Positions 63,983-64,000 of a stretch of DNA of 64,000 bases are shown one piece after another. How positions within the stretch are numbered: the first letter of the stretch is position 1; every line of letters starts with the position of its first letter. Origin of the DNA: Carboxylicivirga litoralis (GTDB lineage Bacteria > Bacteroidota > Bacteroidia > Bacteroidales > Marinilabiliaceae); the NCBI RefSeq assembly GCF_025499605.1, contig NZ_JAFMVC010000010.1:102629-166628 (forward strand), in the 5' to 3' direction. The translations under genes were made by a program, and so were the position numbers. A model generated the notes under the pieces. That model saw only the letters and a list, made by a program, of their open reading frames with translations. It did no database searches and was not told the DNA's origin.

Positions 63983-64000
63983 CCGTATTCCTTTTTTGAT

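Overview
The window reads as a chromosome segment of a Bacteroidota bacterium, probably a Marinilabiliales/Bacteroidales-type marine or sediment organism. The evidence is a SusC/SusD polysaccharide-utilisation locus (PUL) with an inner-membrane SusR-type regulator, a T9SS-type C-terminal sorting domain, Bacteroidota-style promoters (TTTG about 20 nt before TAnnTTTG), few Shine-Dalgarno sequences, many lipoproteins, and a three-gene succinate dehydrogenase/fumarate reductase with a single membrane subunit. I see no phage, plasmid, CRISPR array or intact insertion sequence; most of the window looks like ordinary chromosome.

Layout. 1-260: tRNA-Trp and tRNA-Ser. 262-11754: a minus-strand PUL (DUF5004-like lipoprotein, duplicated-domain secreted protein, SusC, SusD, GH71/99-like lipoprotein, GH97), preceded by a SusR-like regulator that carries an in-frame stop codon. 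11991-14170: GH29 alpha-L-fucosidase and a zinc-ribbon protein. 14321-19033: Wzi-like outer-membrane protein followed by aminotransferase, acetyltransferase and nucleotide-sugar dehydrogenase for a diacetamido-uronic acid sugar. 19139-26139: secreted and helical proteins, a Tat-exported ferredoxin-type aldo/keto reductase, an HD hydrolase and a class A penicillin-binding protein. 26203-28881: mannose-1-phosphate guanylyltransferase and an MlaE/MlaF lipid-transport pair. 28917-39234: S41 peptidase, two purine nucleoside phosphorylase paralogues, riboflavin synthase, OsmC, an SDR epimerase, LpxK, SppA, FolK and uracil phosphoribosyltransferase. 39283-44569: a surface-glycan block (3-aminotransferase and 3,4-ketoisomerase for a dTDP-3-amino-deoxysugar, GT2, Wzx flippase, GT8) ending in a decayed PEGA-like gene. 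44622-48341: CPBP protease, an unknown protein and a repeat-rich T9SS cargo. 48499-52923: SdhB, SdhA, SdhC and ribosome recycling factor. 52993-63735: Tricorn-like protease, CoA-transferase, DMT exporter, two small lipoproteins, and a large TerB-ABCG fusion transporter. 63740-64000: a strong terminator and two REP-like palindromes.

How the genes fit together. The PUL imports and trims an alpha-linked glycan at the outer membrane and periplasm. The two nucleotide-sugar blocks, ManC, the flippase and the glycosyltransferases feed surface polysaccharide or LPS O-antigen. LpxK, MlaEF, PBP1A and SppA serve envelope assembly and quality control. The most distinctive observations are the stop codon inside the PUL regulator, the covarying palindromes at the right end, an intrinsic terminator placed just before the lpxK start, and the pseudogene at the end of the glycan block. 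No convincing wholly new system was found.
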